A stretch of DNA of 64,000 bases from Cercis canadensis (taxonomy: Eukaryota; Streptophyta; Magnoliopsida; Fabales; Fabaceae), in NCBI GenBank assembly GCA_003255065.1, contig QAOA01004461.1:42732-106731 (forward strand), in the 5' to 3' direction. Under the pieces are notes generated by a model. It did no database searches. It was given only the letters and a program-made list of their open reading frames with translations, and was not told the origin of the DNA. This document shows, piece after piece, positions 42,505 through 53,323 of the stretch; position 1 is the first letter of the stretch; the number at the start of each line of letters is the position of its first letter. The translations under genes were made by a program, and so were the position numbers.

Positions 42505-44105
42505 AAAGAAGACTAAAACAATATTTTCGTCCTTCACTTTATAGGGTCTTATCAATTTCGTCCATCATTATAATAATTTTTTAATTAAGTCCTTCACTTA
42601 TGAAATTCGCTTCAATAAAATTCCTCCGTCTAACTTTCGCTAAGTGCACTAACAAAAATGCTAATGTAGCAATGAAAGGGTGATGTGTCCTAAGTAAAAT
42701 GCCACGTCGCTAGCCTGTGTGGAGTATCATTTGCTGACTGGGCTAGAACGAGGACGACATCGTTCTTTCAACAGTGACTAGGAATGTTCCCAATTCTTTT
42801 TTACAGGCCCTTTCTATTCTCTTTCGTCTATGGTTCCTCCGTAAGAACACTAAATGCTCAGCTTCGCAGAACAGCTCTACTCCCAAGGTTAGTAGCGTAG
42901 CTGTAGGGAGTAGCCCATGAAGCAGCAAGGTATTGGCTGCCCGGCCTTTCCGTAGTCCCATAATTCTCATGAAGTAGCTGACCCTGAAGAAGTCGAAGGC
43001 ATACCTAGAGAAAGCTAAATGTGTTAACTCTTCTTAGATCCCTTAGCTTCATTTGCTTTTCTTACTAAGACCTCATGCAAGTTGTTAAGCTTTGTAGCAT
43101 AGTTTCTGCAGGAAAACCTAGGCAACAAGCGAGTTAAGGGCTTTAAGAGGTACCAGCATTAGTCAACCTCTATCTTATTCTTATTAAACTAGCTAGAAAT
43201 AAACGAGCTTTTGTTTTGTTGATATCACCAAAACCAGAAGGCCCCACACCTTGCCACCTCGAATTTTTGCCACTTCAATTTTCAACCCACTTGAAGAGAA
43301 GTATAATGGGAGAAGAAGCCCGGACACAAAGTCTTTGATCCTCTCTATTAGTCTCTTGGCGAAGTGTCCACCTTTGGGAATGGCCACCGTTACCATCACT
43401 CGCAAGAGCAATGGCGAGAGCGAGCAAGATCCATGCAACGATGTCGTTGAATGCTGCGGCGGCCATGGCTGTCTCACCGACATGGGTAGTTAAGAGTTTG
43501 AGCTTGGCTAGGATACGGGCGAGCACAGGGAAAACGGTGATGGAAAGCGCGACACCCATGAAGACCAAGAATTGACCAAAACCAACTTTGTCAGCGCCAT
43601 GGATGGTTTTGCAAAGAACGAGGGCGATATCGATGCCGAAAATGAAAAGGGGGGGGGGGGGAAATTCCAGCTGCAACTATGCTGAAAGCTCTTCGACGAC
43701 TGCGTCGAATGGAGTTCAAATCCAATTCAAGACCCACAAGAAAGAGGACGACGTCGTTCTAAAGCTTCAGAATGTAACACTTGAAATACCCTCCCTTTTT
43801 CGACTGCCTCTTTCAACTAGAGCACACTGACTGCAGCGGAGGAAATGATGCTTTGAAGGCATTTAACTTAGGTCAAAATGTCGTCCAGTCCTAGTCAGCA
43901 AATGATACTCCACACAGGCTGGTGACGTGGCATTTTACTTGGGACACATCACCCTTTCACTGCCACATCAGTATTTTCGTCAATGCACTTAGCAAAAGTT
44001 AGACGAATGAATTTTATTGAAGCGAATTTCATAAGTGAGGGACTTAATTGAGAAATTAACAAGACCCTATAAAGTGAGGGACGCAAATAGTATTTTGTAA
44101 TTTTG
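42505..44105. mobile_element. Pack-MULE-like element with inverted repeats over 200 bp long
   Basis: The left arm (about 42520-42760) and right arm (about 43878-44100) are inverted copies. Shared blocks include TTTATAGGGTCTT, TTATGAAATTCGCTTC, AAAGGGTGATGTGTCC and TGTGTGGAGTATCATTTGCT. Long, well-conserved inverted ends without transposase are typical of Mutator-like elements, and the interior carries a host gene fragment. The exact outer ends and the expected 8-10 bp target duplication could not be fixed. Confidence 0.82.
43193..43676 (-). pseudogene. Captured CHX-type cation/H+ antiporter fragment, rearranged
   Basis: Minus-strand translation shows GFGQFLVFMGVALSITVFPV, LARILAKLKLLTTHVGETAM and AFNDIVAWILLALAIALA, which match the membrane core of plant CHX antiporters, closest from memory to CHX20. 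In another frame follow IPKGGHFAKRLIERIKDFVS and LLLPLYFSSSGLKIEVAKIR. In the family these two pieces are about 95 residues apart, so an internal segment is deleted and the frame shifts at the join near 43385. A G/C run near 43655 borders the 5' side. The piece lies between MULE inverted repeats on both sides, so transduplication explains it. It cannot encode a working transporter. Confidence 0.88.
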
Positions 44106-44144
44106 TTTAATTCTTACAATAATTATGTATGTGGAGAGTTACAG

Positions 44145-44364
44145 GTGCCATTATTTGTGGCAACAAAGATGGCAAAGATGCGACCCTCTCTGTTAGTTCC
44201 AACAAGACTTACAGCAAAGCGTGCATAGGGTGGATTGGTTACGAGAGAGAGTGTGTGTGTGTGTGCCATACTGCCTCCACTCTATTCAAGATTTTTTGAT
44301 ACGGACAATTCTTGATGCATTCATGGATTGGTATATGTTGCGCAATGTTCTTTATTGGCACTAA
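44145..44364 (+). pseudogene. KCR-like exon 3 remnant (third KCR locus)
   Basis: After an acceptor-like TTACAG, the frame reads VPLFVATKMAKMRPSLLVPT, which aligns with exon 3 of the intact KCR ([20 protein letters not shown]). A frameshift follows, then GWIGYERE, a (GT)n run and PYCLHSIQDFL, ending near LDAF and a stop at 44362-44364. Exons 1 and 2 were not found; the Pack-MULE ends about 40 bp upstream, in what would be intron 2. It is a decayed member of the local KCR cluster. Confidence 0.8.
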
Positions 44365-46084
44365 AGAGATCTCTTGAAGGACTCCAAAATTAATGCATCA
44401 CCTGCCTCTAAACCAAACTTAGTTAATTAGAACTTGGCTACTTCTCTATGCTTCTTTTATTTTATCAATTTATTTAATTTAATGGAGTTTTCTTCCACAA
44501 AACATTTCTAATAATTGTATTATTATTACTTTCCTAAGGGGCATTTGCAGTGATTTGTGCTTATACAGATGGATTGGGTTCTGTCTGCTGTCCTGCTGGC
44601 CAGCCCTTATTCATTTAACCAATTCTAGCCCACACAAGTCTACAAGGCAGGGAAGAAGCCCAATCTTGAAATGTCAATCCAGAATTACAACATGGATACG
44701 TATCTCCTTATTTTGCTATGGATATGACGTTATTAGCCAAGAAAACAAGAGTACATTTAAACAAAAGTATAACTCCCATCGACTTGGAAATCTAAAAGGG
44801 TAGGGAAAAAAAAACTTGAAAATCCAACCAAAATGGTAGGTTCTCAAAATTGGCATAAGTTTGTCAACCAAATAGTGAAATTGATAATTGAAATCTCATT
44901 TGGGTGGTCGTTTACCTAGTTATTATTTGCTTCTCAACCTTTTTGTCTCCTTTCCATTCTGGCGGTAGGTTTAGTTGTTAACCAAAGAGGGTTTCCCTTC
45001 CATCATACTTGGAGACTTGGAGCTGAAAAACTTTTTCTTTTGCCTTGTTTTTGCTAATTACGTATGTAATGTTTGAATATTCTAAAATTAACAATTGTAT
45101 CTGAATTCAGAGGATTACCGTGATGAGTTTGATATCACTAATCCTGAAAAAGCATGAAACTGATCAGATTTTTCTTCCATATAACAAGTTTTATTTGATC
45201 CAATACTGGAGAAAAAAAAAATGCAATTGGATTTGATGAAAAAAAGGGGAAAAAAATGGTATACCACTGAGATTCCATCAAATTTATCTCAATTGAACAT
45301 TATATTACATCCAGATAGTTCAAAAACTTTTTCAGTTTTTTGGCCATTGTATATAGTTCATGTCACACAAAAACCATATGCAAGTATAAGTATCGCAAAC
45401 AAGTAATATAGTAGTGAATTAAGTATCGTCTTATGAAGACTATGACTACTAAGTACTAAAATTGAGTATATTCCAATTTTACCTAGACAATAAAGAGTAA
45501 ATATCAAGCTATAATTCAAAGGTAAAAATATGAATGAGAAATATTTAGGATTTTCGATTTCACCATAACTAATTCCGGTTTTCATTCCTTATTTCCTAAA
45601 TCTAGATTTATCTTTTCAATAGCTAACCAAAATTCCATAATTTATTCATTAGTTTTTCCCAAAGTCTAATGAAAATATTTTTAAGATATGAACCCACTAC
45701 ATTCTTATGTGAATTACGAATAATCAAAAAATTCATTCAATTATATGGATCCTTTTAATTAACTACATAGACCATGAAAGCATATCCATATCCTACATTC
45801 AACCTATGATATTTATCCCAATAAGCTAGACACACAAATATCATTTCGGTCTCATTGTGATTAACCTATAAACTAATTAGTGATAATGCAATTAGAAGCA
45901 TGAAGAACAGAGATAAACAGTCAAGTAAAAAAGATCAAATTATAAATTAATTCTAAAAAGAATTATAACTGTTTATAGTTATGCTACATCGTAATCCTAG
46001 AGAAAAAATTAGTTCATGACAATAAAATAAATCATAATTGATTAAATTTTAGACATAAATAAAAGAGAAAAAAAAAAAAAAAAA
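44365..46084. other. AT-rich spacer
   Basis: No gene, no clear repeat and no RNA gene recognised. Several short ORFs here have no family motif. Confidence 0.5.
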
Positions 46085-47618
46085 CTCAGTGTAGATTCAA
46101 TATCAAGTGCTGCAAATTCCTTTTCCAAGCTTCGGCTCGCCTTCCTTAAGCTCTCAAAAAGTCCAAAAGTTCTCTCACTTTCTAATCCCTAAAATTCTAT
46201 TTAAACTTTTTACACAAATCCATTTAGGTATAAAAATCACCGCCTTAATTAACCTGCTGTAGCGCCACAACCCTTGGAAATTGGCACTGCAGCTCTAATG
46301 CCATGAGAGTTTCGGGCGCCACAACTCTAAGAAGCCAGGGCCGCGGCTATGGGTCTTTGTGCTCAAACTGGAGAAAAGTCAGGTATAGGGCTGCAGCTCT
46401 AGCTCTTTGACCTGTTTGGTGACTTACGGGCGCTGAGGCGCCAAGGGAGGAGCTGCAACACTAGAGAGTGAGGGCTGCAACCTTCACTTTCTGCCTCTCC
46501 ACGCTTTGATGCCCAGAGCTTCTAAAGTCATTTATTTTTTCTCAAAACATGAAATCTTCTTAAATTTTATAGTCCTACAAAAATAACATAAAAATACATT
46601 TATTTATTAATAATTTTTTTTTAAAAACACATCAAATATTAAATTAAAAAATCTAAATAGTGAGTATAAAATTCACAAAACAATTCACAAAGTTAACCAA
46701 CTCCTAAGTTTTATAAATTTATAAAATGCGTGGAATTGACAGATACTAACTACTGAGTAACATCCAACCGCAACAAAGGATTTGTAAATGTATGAATATT
46801 TCACCAACTACCTATTTATTTTACATGTTCAAAAGAATTGTGAANAAAAAAAAAAAAACTCAGTGTAGATCCAATATCAAGTGCTGCAAATTCCTTTTCC
46901 AAGCTTCGGCTCGCCTTCCTTAAGCTCTCAAAAAGTCCAAAAGTTCTCTCACTTTCTAATCCCTAAAATTCTATTTAAACTTTTTACACAAATCCATTTA
47001 GGTATAAAAATCACCGCCTTAATTAACCTGCTGTAGCGCCACAACCCTTGGAAATTGGCACTGCAGCTCTAATGCCATGAGAGTTTCGGGCGCCACAACT
47101 CTAAGAAGCCAGGGCCGCGGCTATGGGTCTTTGTGCTCAAACTGGAGAAAAGTCAGGTATAGGGCTGCAGCTCCAGCTCTTTGACCTGTTTGGTGACTTA
47201 CGGGCGCTGAGGCGCCAAGGGAGGAGCTGCAACACTAGAGAGTGAGGGCTGCAACCTTCACTTTCTGCCTCTCCACGCTTTGATGCCCAGAGCTTCTAAA
47301 GTCATTTATTTTTTCTCAAAACATGAAATCTTCTTAAATTTTATAGTCCTACAAAAATAACATAAAAATACATTTATTTATTAATAATTTTTTTTTAAAA
47401 ACACATCAAATATTAAATTAAAAAATCTAAATAGTGAGTATAAAATTCACAAAACAATTCACAAAGTTAACCAACTCCTAAGTTTTATAAATTTATAAAA
47501 TGCGTGGAATTGACAGATACTAACTACTGAGTAACATCCAACCGCAACAAAGGATTTGTAAATGTATGAATATTTCACCAACTACCTATTTATTTTACAT
47601 GTTCAAAAGAATTGTGAA
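46085..47618 (+). repeat. 760-bp direct duplication across a single-N gap (likely unmerged contig ends)
   Basis: 46085-46844 and 46859-47618 are both 760 bp and seem to differ at only about two positions (GATTCAAT/GATCCAAT and CTCTAGCTC/CTCCAGCTC). The N at 46845 sits exactly at the end of the first copy, and the second copy restarts in the same poly-A run that precedes the first. The unit has GC-rich CTGCAGCTC phrases but no protein. Confidence 0.92.
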
Positions 47619-47912
47619 CTCATTCCCTTTATTTAAAGTTGATTTTGTTTACTTGTACGAAAAGCATTCTTAAAACAACTTTTCCAAGTTTTACACAGAA
47701 TAATGAAGTTTTTCAATAATTGTGAAGTAAAAAGATGTTGTTTTATATTATAAAACTATAAATAAATGAAAAATGTAGTCTTTCCACAATTCTCTCAAAT
47801 ATTTGTGAATTTAATTAAAATTATAAAACATAAATTAGAACCACATTAAAAGAAAATTTCAAGACATAATAATAAAAAATAAAAATAATAACAAATATTA
47901 CACTAACTCATT

Positions 47913-48521
47913 TAAGGGTGTAAATCAATTTGGTTCGGTTTGGTTCTGATGCTTTTATGAATTGAATCGGTAGAGTCGGTTTGAGGAAATTAAGAACCGA
48001 AATTGCTATATTCGTTTCATGAACCGAATCAAACCAAACTGTAAATTGTCGGTTCAGTTCAGGACCTGGACTGTGCATAATTCATCATTTAACATCAAAT
48101 TGAAAATCAGTTAATTATATAGAACATTATAAAATGAAAATCAACTATTGTATATCAATTTAATCAAGTAATCAACCAATTGATATAATTCTTAATAATA
48201 TTACCACAGAACATTTCAAATTTTCAAGTACAAAACATAATCTCCATTCTCTAGAACCACAAAAATAGAATAATCAATTAAGTAAAATAAATTTAGAGAA
48301 TACATAATAAATATAATTTTTAAAAATATGAAATATATAGTGCATGTTCCATTCCGTTCAGTTCATGTCGTTTCAATTTTTTATTGAAATTGAAAACTAA
48401 ACCGAACTAATTAGTTTAATAAAATTTTGAACGGATTTAAATAGAATCTCATCAGTTTTTGTTCGGTTTTGATTTGGTTCGGTCAGTTCAATTCGGTTTT
48501 AGTCGGTTTTGTACACCCTTA
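47913..48521. mobile_element. Small hAT-like element 3, 609 bp
   Basis: Ends TAAGGGTGTA and TACACCCTTA are inverted repeats, flanked by AACTCATT (47905-47912) and AACTCAAT (48522-48529), seven of eight matching. Subterminal GGTTCGGTTTGG-type repeats match the two larger hAT-like elements, but there is no captured gene sequence or ACGACGTCGT palindrome. Confidence 0.82.
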
Positions 48522-48529
48522 AACTCAAT

Positions 48530-49225
48530 AACGAGTATATCATTTTAAGTATGTTACGATCAATCTCTATTGCCATTGCGGCCCTTCCAAGCGTTGAGTT
48601 CAACCTATTACAATTAACAATCTCGTTGCATGCCACTAACATTCTCCTTGTTAGCATTGGAATAACCTATGATAGATCACGTTCATGTGACATTTTCAAA
48701 GATTAAAATACACAACCACATTTACTGTACATTTTCTTATGGGGTAGAAGAGCAACCCACCTTACAAATCACACTTCACAGTCTATTTATCCTAATCCAA
48801 ACTACCCCTAAAATTCTAATCCCTGGCTGATATGATGTAGAAAACGGGCCCGCGTCGAGACCCAAATAACAGAGACGTGGCCTCGTCATTATTGAGGCCG
48901 TGGTGGTTCACTGGCTCCTACTTAATTCTGGCGGTTTTCCGCTCATCTACTTCACCAATCACCCACATGGCCAAATGTCCATGTCCTCCCTCTTTCTTAC
49001 TCTTACTCCTTCCCATTTTCCACACATTGAATGCCCCGTCTTTCTGTGTTCGCCCACCAGTGCCTTGGTAACTCCGTTCCCAACTCTACTACTATTAACT
49101 AACCCTTATTCGCTTCTTTGTCTATCATTATAAATAACCTTATCCCCGTTAAACTCACTTCCCAGATCCATTTCTTCTATTCTGAATTTCTGATTCGAAC
49201 AAACCTTGCAGTCCACTCTGCGAAT
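48530..49225. other. KCR1 upstream region
   Basis: Probable promoter and 5' leader of the KCR gene: AT-rich distal part, more GC-rich after about 48840, and a TATA box at 49129. No other gene is seen. Confidence 0.5.
49128..49137 (+). promoter_or_regulatory. TATA box of KCR1
   Basis: CATTATAAATAACC lies about 95 bp upstream of the ATG at 49226, a typical spacing for a short 5' leader. Confidence 0.6.
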
Positions 49226-51262
49226 ATGGAATGCTGTATATTAGATAAGTTGAAGGCTCAACCTTTCTGGGTTATTGTGCTTTTCGCTTTGGGTTCTCTC
49301 TCGCTTCTGAAATTTTCTTTAGCTTTTCTCAGATGGGTCTATGTTAATTTTCTCAGACCTGCCAAAAATCTCAAGAAATACGGATCCTGGGCACTCGTTA
49401 CAGGACCAACTGATGGTATCGGAAAGGGTTTCGCTTTTCAGTTGGCTCGTAAAGGGCTTAACCTGATCTTAGTGGGTCGAAACCCGGATAAACTGAAAGA
49501 TGTTTCCGACTCGATTCTAGCCAAGTTCGGAAAAATCCAGATTAAGACTATTGTTGTTGATTTTACTGGTGATCTTAACGAGGGCATGGCCAGGATTCGT
49601 GAAGCCATTGAAGGATTGGATGTTGGAGTTCTCGTTAATAATGTAGGAATCTCGTATCCTTACGCCAGGTTTTTCCATGAAGTGGATGAGGAGCTCTTGA
49701 AGAATTTGATTAAAGTAAATGTTGAGGGAACTACCAAAGTTACACAAACTGTTCTTCCCGGTATGCTCAAGAGAAAGAAAGGAGCAATTGTTAATATTGG
49801 GTCTGGAGCCGCGATTGTGATTCCTTCAGATCCCCTATATGCTGTATATGCTGCCTCAAAAGCGTAAGTAATTGCTCTCATACAAAGTTTGTATTCACTA
49901 CTGACTCCATATGTTTTATAGGACATGTGTTTCCTGTGCTAAAATGAGGTTATCTGTTCGTTTCTGCAGGTACATCGATCAATTTTCTAGATGTCTCTAT
50001 GTTGAATACAAGAAAAGTGGGATTGACGTGCAGTGTCAGGTATTCTGCTCTTATTTTGAGTCTTGTTATAGACTTTTTTGTACATTGTGCTTTTTCCCCT
50101 CACCATTCAAGTTTAGGTCAATTAATAACTGTCACCATATTCCTGTGAATCGATAACCATTTAAGGAGAAGGAAATCTTAGCTGAGTTTTGTGTGAAACT
50201 ACTCAACAGAAGTGAACAGCTCTAGTCCCCTGCTGAAGTCAATTGAAACCTTGTGGTGAAAGTATCAAAGCATAGCTTGTCTTTCTACCGCACATGATTT
50301 GATTTGGTTATTAGGATGTTTGGTGATAGTTCACAAATTAATTTTTCTACTTTTGTACATTCAAAGTGGTACAAGTAAACATTAGGCTCTATCCAAAATC
50401 CTGACCCACCCAACCACCAAACTAGGCATATGTGGCGTTATCTTTTTCATTCTTGAGACTTGGCAGTATTATGTATTTAAGTACAACAGAATTATTATAC
50501 CTTTTTCATTCTTTAGCCTTTGCAGTTCGTGATTTTGTAAAATCGCCTTGAAGAAAACTGAAACTAAAGGAACCCGTTTTCCATTTTAGATTTGTACCGA
50601 CAATGTCCTATTGCCATCTAGAAACCGCTGCAAGTAGATGAAATAAGTATATTTGTTCACATGTTCAATGTTGATCATGATTAGAATTCTAGTCTCAATG
50701 ATTATTTTCAGTATAAGTAAATAGCAGCAATCGTGATAGCATAGGTGGTGTGGTGAGTGGGAGTCACCATTATTCATTGCTAAAATTTGAATACATCATT
50801 GAGGACTTCTTAGGCTCTAGCTTCAACCATTGGCAAGATTTGGAAATATGAGTTACGAGACTATGAACCTGTCTTCTCTTCTAAGTTCTAACAGTTACTG
50901 TGCTGTCGACATCAATAAAATGCATACGAAATGGGTTGATTTGGTTTTGCAGCTGAGTATATGTTGAGAATTTTCCATGATTTCTTATGGAGATTTGGTG
51001 GATGCAGGTTCCACTATATGTGGCAACAAAAATGGCATCAATCAGGAGATCTTCGTTCTTTGTTCCATCAACAGATGGATATGCCAAAGCAGGAGTTCGC
51101 TGGATAGGCTATGGGCCTCGCTGCACACCTTACTGGCCTCATTCCCTTCTGTGGGCGTTGGCACACTCATTGCCAGAGTCTCTTGTTGATGCTTGGCGCC
51201 TGGGCTTCTGCCTTGGCATTCGAAAGAGAGGGCAGCTCAAAGACTCAAGGAAGAAGGAATAA
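49226..51262 (+). CDS. KCR1: Very-long-chain 3-oxoacyl-CoA reductase (beta-ketoacyl reductase), 3 exons, 320 aa
   Basis: Exons are 49226-49863, 49970-50039 and 51008-51262, with GT-AG introns and consistent phase. The start [15 protein letters not shown] gives the family length (about 318 aa in Arabidopsis); longer in-frame upstream ATGs exist but lie before or in the leader. Residues 14-40 form a membrane anchor. The NADPH motif TGPTDGIG is at 59-66 and NNVG at 138-141. The catalytic Ser193, Tyr208 and Lys212 (YAASK) are present. The C-terminus is SRKKE, a possible ER retrieval signal. The enzyme reduces 3-ketoacyl-CoA in the ER fatty-acid elongase cycle that supplies waxes, suberin and sphingolipids. 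It is the only intact member of three KCR-like loci in the window. Confidence 0.96.
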
Positions 51263-52184
51263 AAGGATACTCTATTCTGCTCTCTAGTCATACATGTCTA
51301 CTGGGATATGCGGAATGCTAGTGGATTAAAATTCCAAGTGCCTGTTATGTTTCTGATTTTCATCTTAGGGTATGTTTGGTAGGGGAGTAAAATTTAAGGG
51401 ATAAATCACTTCCTCTTTACTGTTCTAGGTTGGTAAAGTGATTCTAGTTTTAGTGAGCAAATCAAGACAGATAAAGTCGCTTAACCTCTCATTTCTTTTG
51501 AATCTCCTTGGTTTTTCCCCCTTTTTCTTTGCCCCATTCTTTATAAATGCAATCATTGCCATGTTTCAGAGAGGATATGTTTTTTGGCATTAAACCGGTA
51601 TTAAGAAAATAAAACAAAATGAACAACTTAATTATGTCATTACCCGTGAGTTTATTGACTTGAATATTACATTTTAGTAACAAAATTATACATCTATCAT
51701 ATTTTTTAATTTAATTGTTTAAATATTACAATTTTTTAAAAACAACAAAAACTTTTTGAACATGTGAGAATTTCAAGTGACCATGTGGCATGTCACGCTG
51801 GACACGTTAATAGTCCATTGACATATCTCTTCTTATAGGTAGTTGAAGAAAGGAAACGTTGTGGGGCATGTGGCCATCGGTGGTTCTCATATGTTTGTTA
51901 TGCTTTTTTTTTTTTGCTTTTAATTTTTTTTAAAAAGTGTACAAGGTAAATAAGTTAGAAAGTATAATAAATATGTAAAATTATTTCTAAAATGCTATAT
52001 TTTGATAAAAAAAAAAAAGTTTGATAAAGTGTTTATGAGTGAGTATAACAAAATCTTGAGAGCTTTTAAGAACTTTTAAGGAAATATAATAATAAAATTA
52101 ATAATAAAGTTTTGAGTCGACCAAATTGGTAATTATGTAATTTTTTTTGTCATAAATTAGCAAGAATATACAAATAATATATAT
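51263..52184. other. KCR1 3' flank with a fold-back element
   Basis: No gene. About 51650-52010 resembles the fold-back element near 41720-42200 (GTGACCATGTGGCATGTCACG; AT-rich arms). The sequence runs into a large N run. Confidence 0.5.
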
Positions 52185-52687
52185 NNNNNNNNNNNNNNNN
52201 NNNNNNNNNNNNNNNNNNNNNNNNNNNNNNNNNNNNNNNNNNNNNNNNNNNNNNNNNNNNNNNNNNNNNNNNNNNNNNNNNNNNNNNNNNNNNNNNNNNN
52301 NNNNNNNNNNNNNNNNNNNNNNNNNNNNNNNNNNNNNNNNNNNNNNNNNNNNNNNNNNNNNNNNNNNNNNNNNNNNNNNNNNNNNNNNNNNNNNNNNNNN
52401 NNNNNNNNNNNNNNNNNNNNNNNNNNNNNNNNNNNNNNNNNNNNNNNNNNNNNNNNNNNNNNNNNNNNNNNNNNNNNNNNNNNNNNNNNNNNNNNNNNNN
52501 NNNNNNNNNNNNNNNNNNNNNNNNNNNNNNNNNNNNNNNNNNNNNNNNNNNNNNNNNNNNNNNNNNNNNNNNNNNNNNNNNNNNNNNNNNNNNNNNNNNN
52601 NNNNNNNNNNNNNNNNNNNNNNNNNNNNNNNNNNNNNNNNNNNNNNNNNNNNNNNNNNNNNNNNNNNNNNNNNNNNNNNNNNNNNNN
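52185..52687. other. Assembly gap (503 N)
   Basis: Unsequenced; followed immediately by a C homopolymer. ORFs drawn through it are artefacts. Confidence 0.99.
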
Positions 52688-53323
52688 CCCCCCCCCCCCC
52701 CCCAACCCCCATTCTTTTTCTCTCCTTCCCCCAAACCAGCTGACCATTAGTTCTATCAAGTGGAACATGTCACATGGGCTGCGACGTGTCTGGTAGGAAC
52801 ACGCCGTTTGGCCCACGACATGTCTAGTGGGGCTTGCGGTCTCTAAAAATGTTTTTTTTTTAACTATATTATCTAAGTAAATATGTTTTAAACTATCTTA
52901 ATTGTGTAATTAAGTTTTGAAACTACAATAACTAGGTCAAAGAACCTTGAAGGAATCAGTTAAGTCTTTAATCGCCAATTATCTGGTCACACTTCCAGAA
53001 TTCCAGGGAAATGTTAAAAAAAGGGCCAAAAAAAAAAATAGTGGGACAAAGCATCAGGAGAAAAATCGGTGGTACAGGACTAACCCTAGCAGATGAGCAC
53101 AGCCGATCCTGGCCGCCTTTGTTTTTTTTTTTTTTTAAATTTAATTTAGTTCCTTAATCGTATTTGGGAGCGTCACCTCCTAAAACCTTTTTGTTATGTA
53201 CGCCGCCATAAAGCATAAACCCTGGGGGTAGAGGTATTACTGTTTGCATTGCAGCCTCTGCAACTCCAACAAAGGGAACTGCATCTCCTTCCCCTCTTGG
53301 CCTCTTCCATCTCATCTCAGTCA
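52688..53323. other. Upstream region of the lysine-rich protein gene
   Basis: Contains a C-run, repeat-like sequence with ACGTGTC / GACATGTC phrases, then probable promoter. CTAACCCTAG (53080) and AAACCCTG (53218) are weak telo-box-like motifs of the kind found upstream of ribosome-biogenesis genes. No TATA box is clear. Confidence 0.45.

Noticed and set aside
44551-44803. Possible further KCR coding piece (RWIGFCLLSCWPALIH)
   Set aside because: Similarity to [17 protein letters not shown] is limited to a few residues and the surrounding frame has no family motif.
46085-47618. Pair of direct repeats as LTRs of a small retrotransposon
   Set aside because: The repeats are adjacent with only an N and an A-run between, lack TG...CA ends and have no internal region.
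52098-52816. Three long minus-strand ORFs
   Set aside because: They run through the N block, so the apparent coding length is meaningless.
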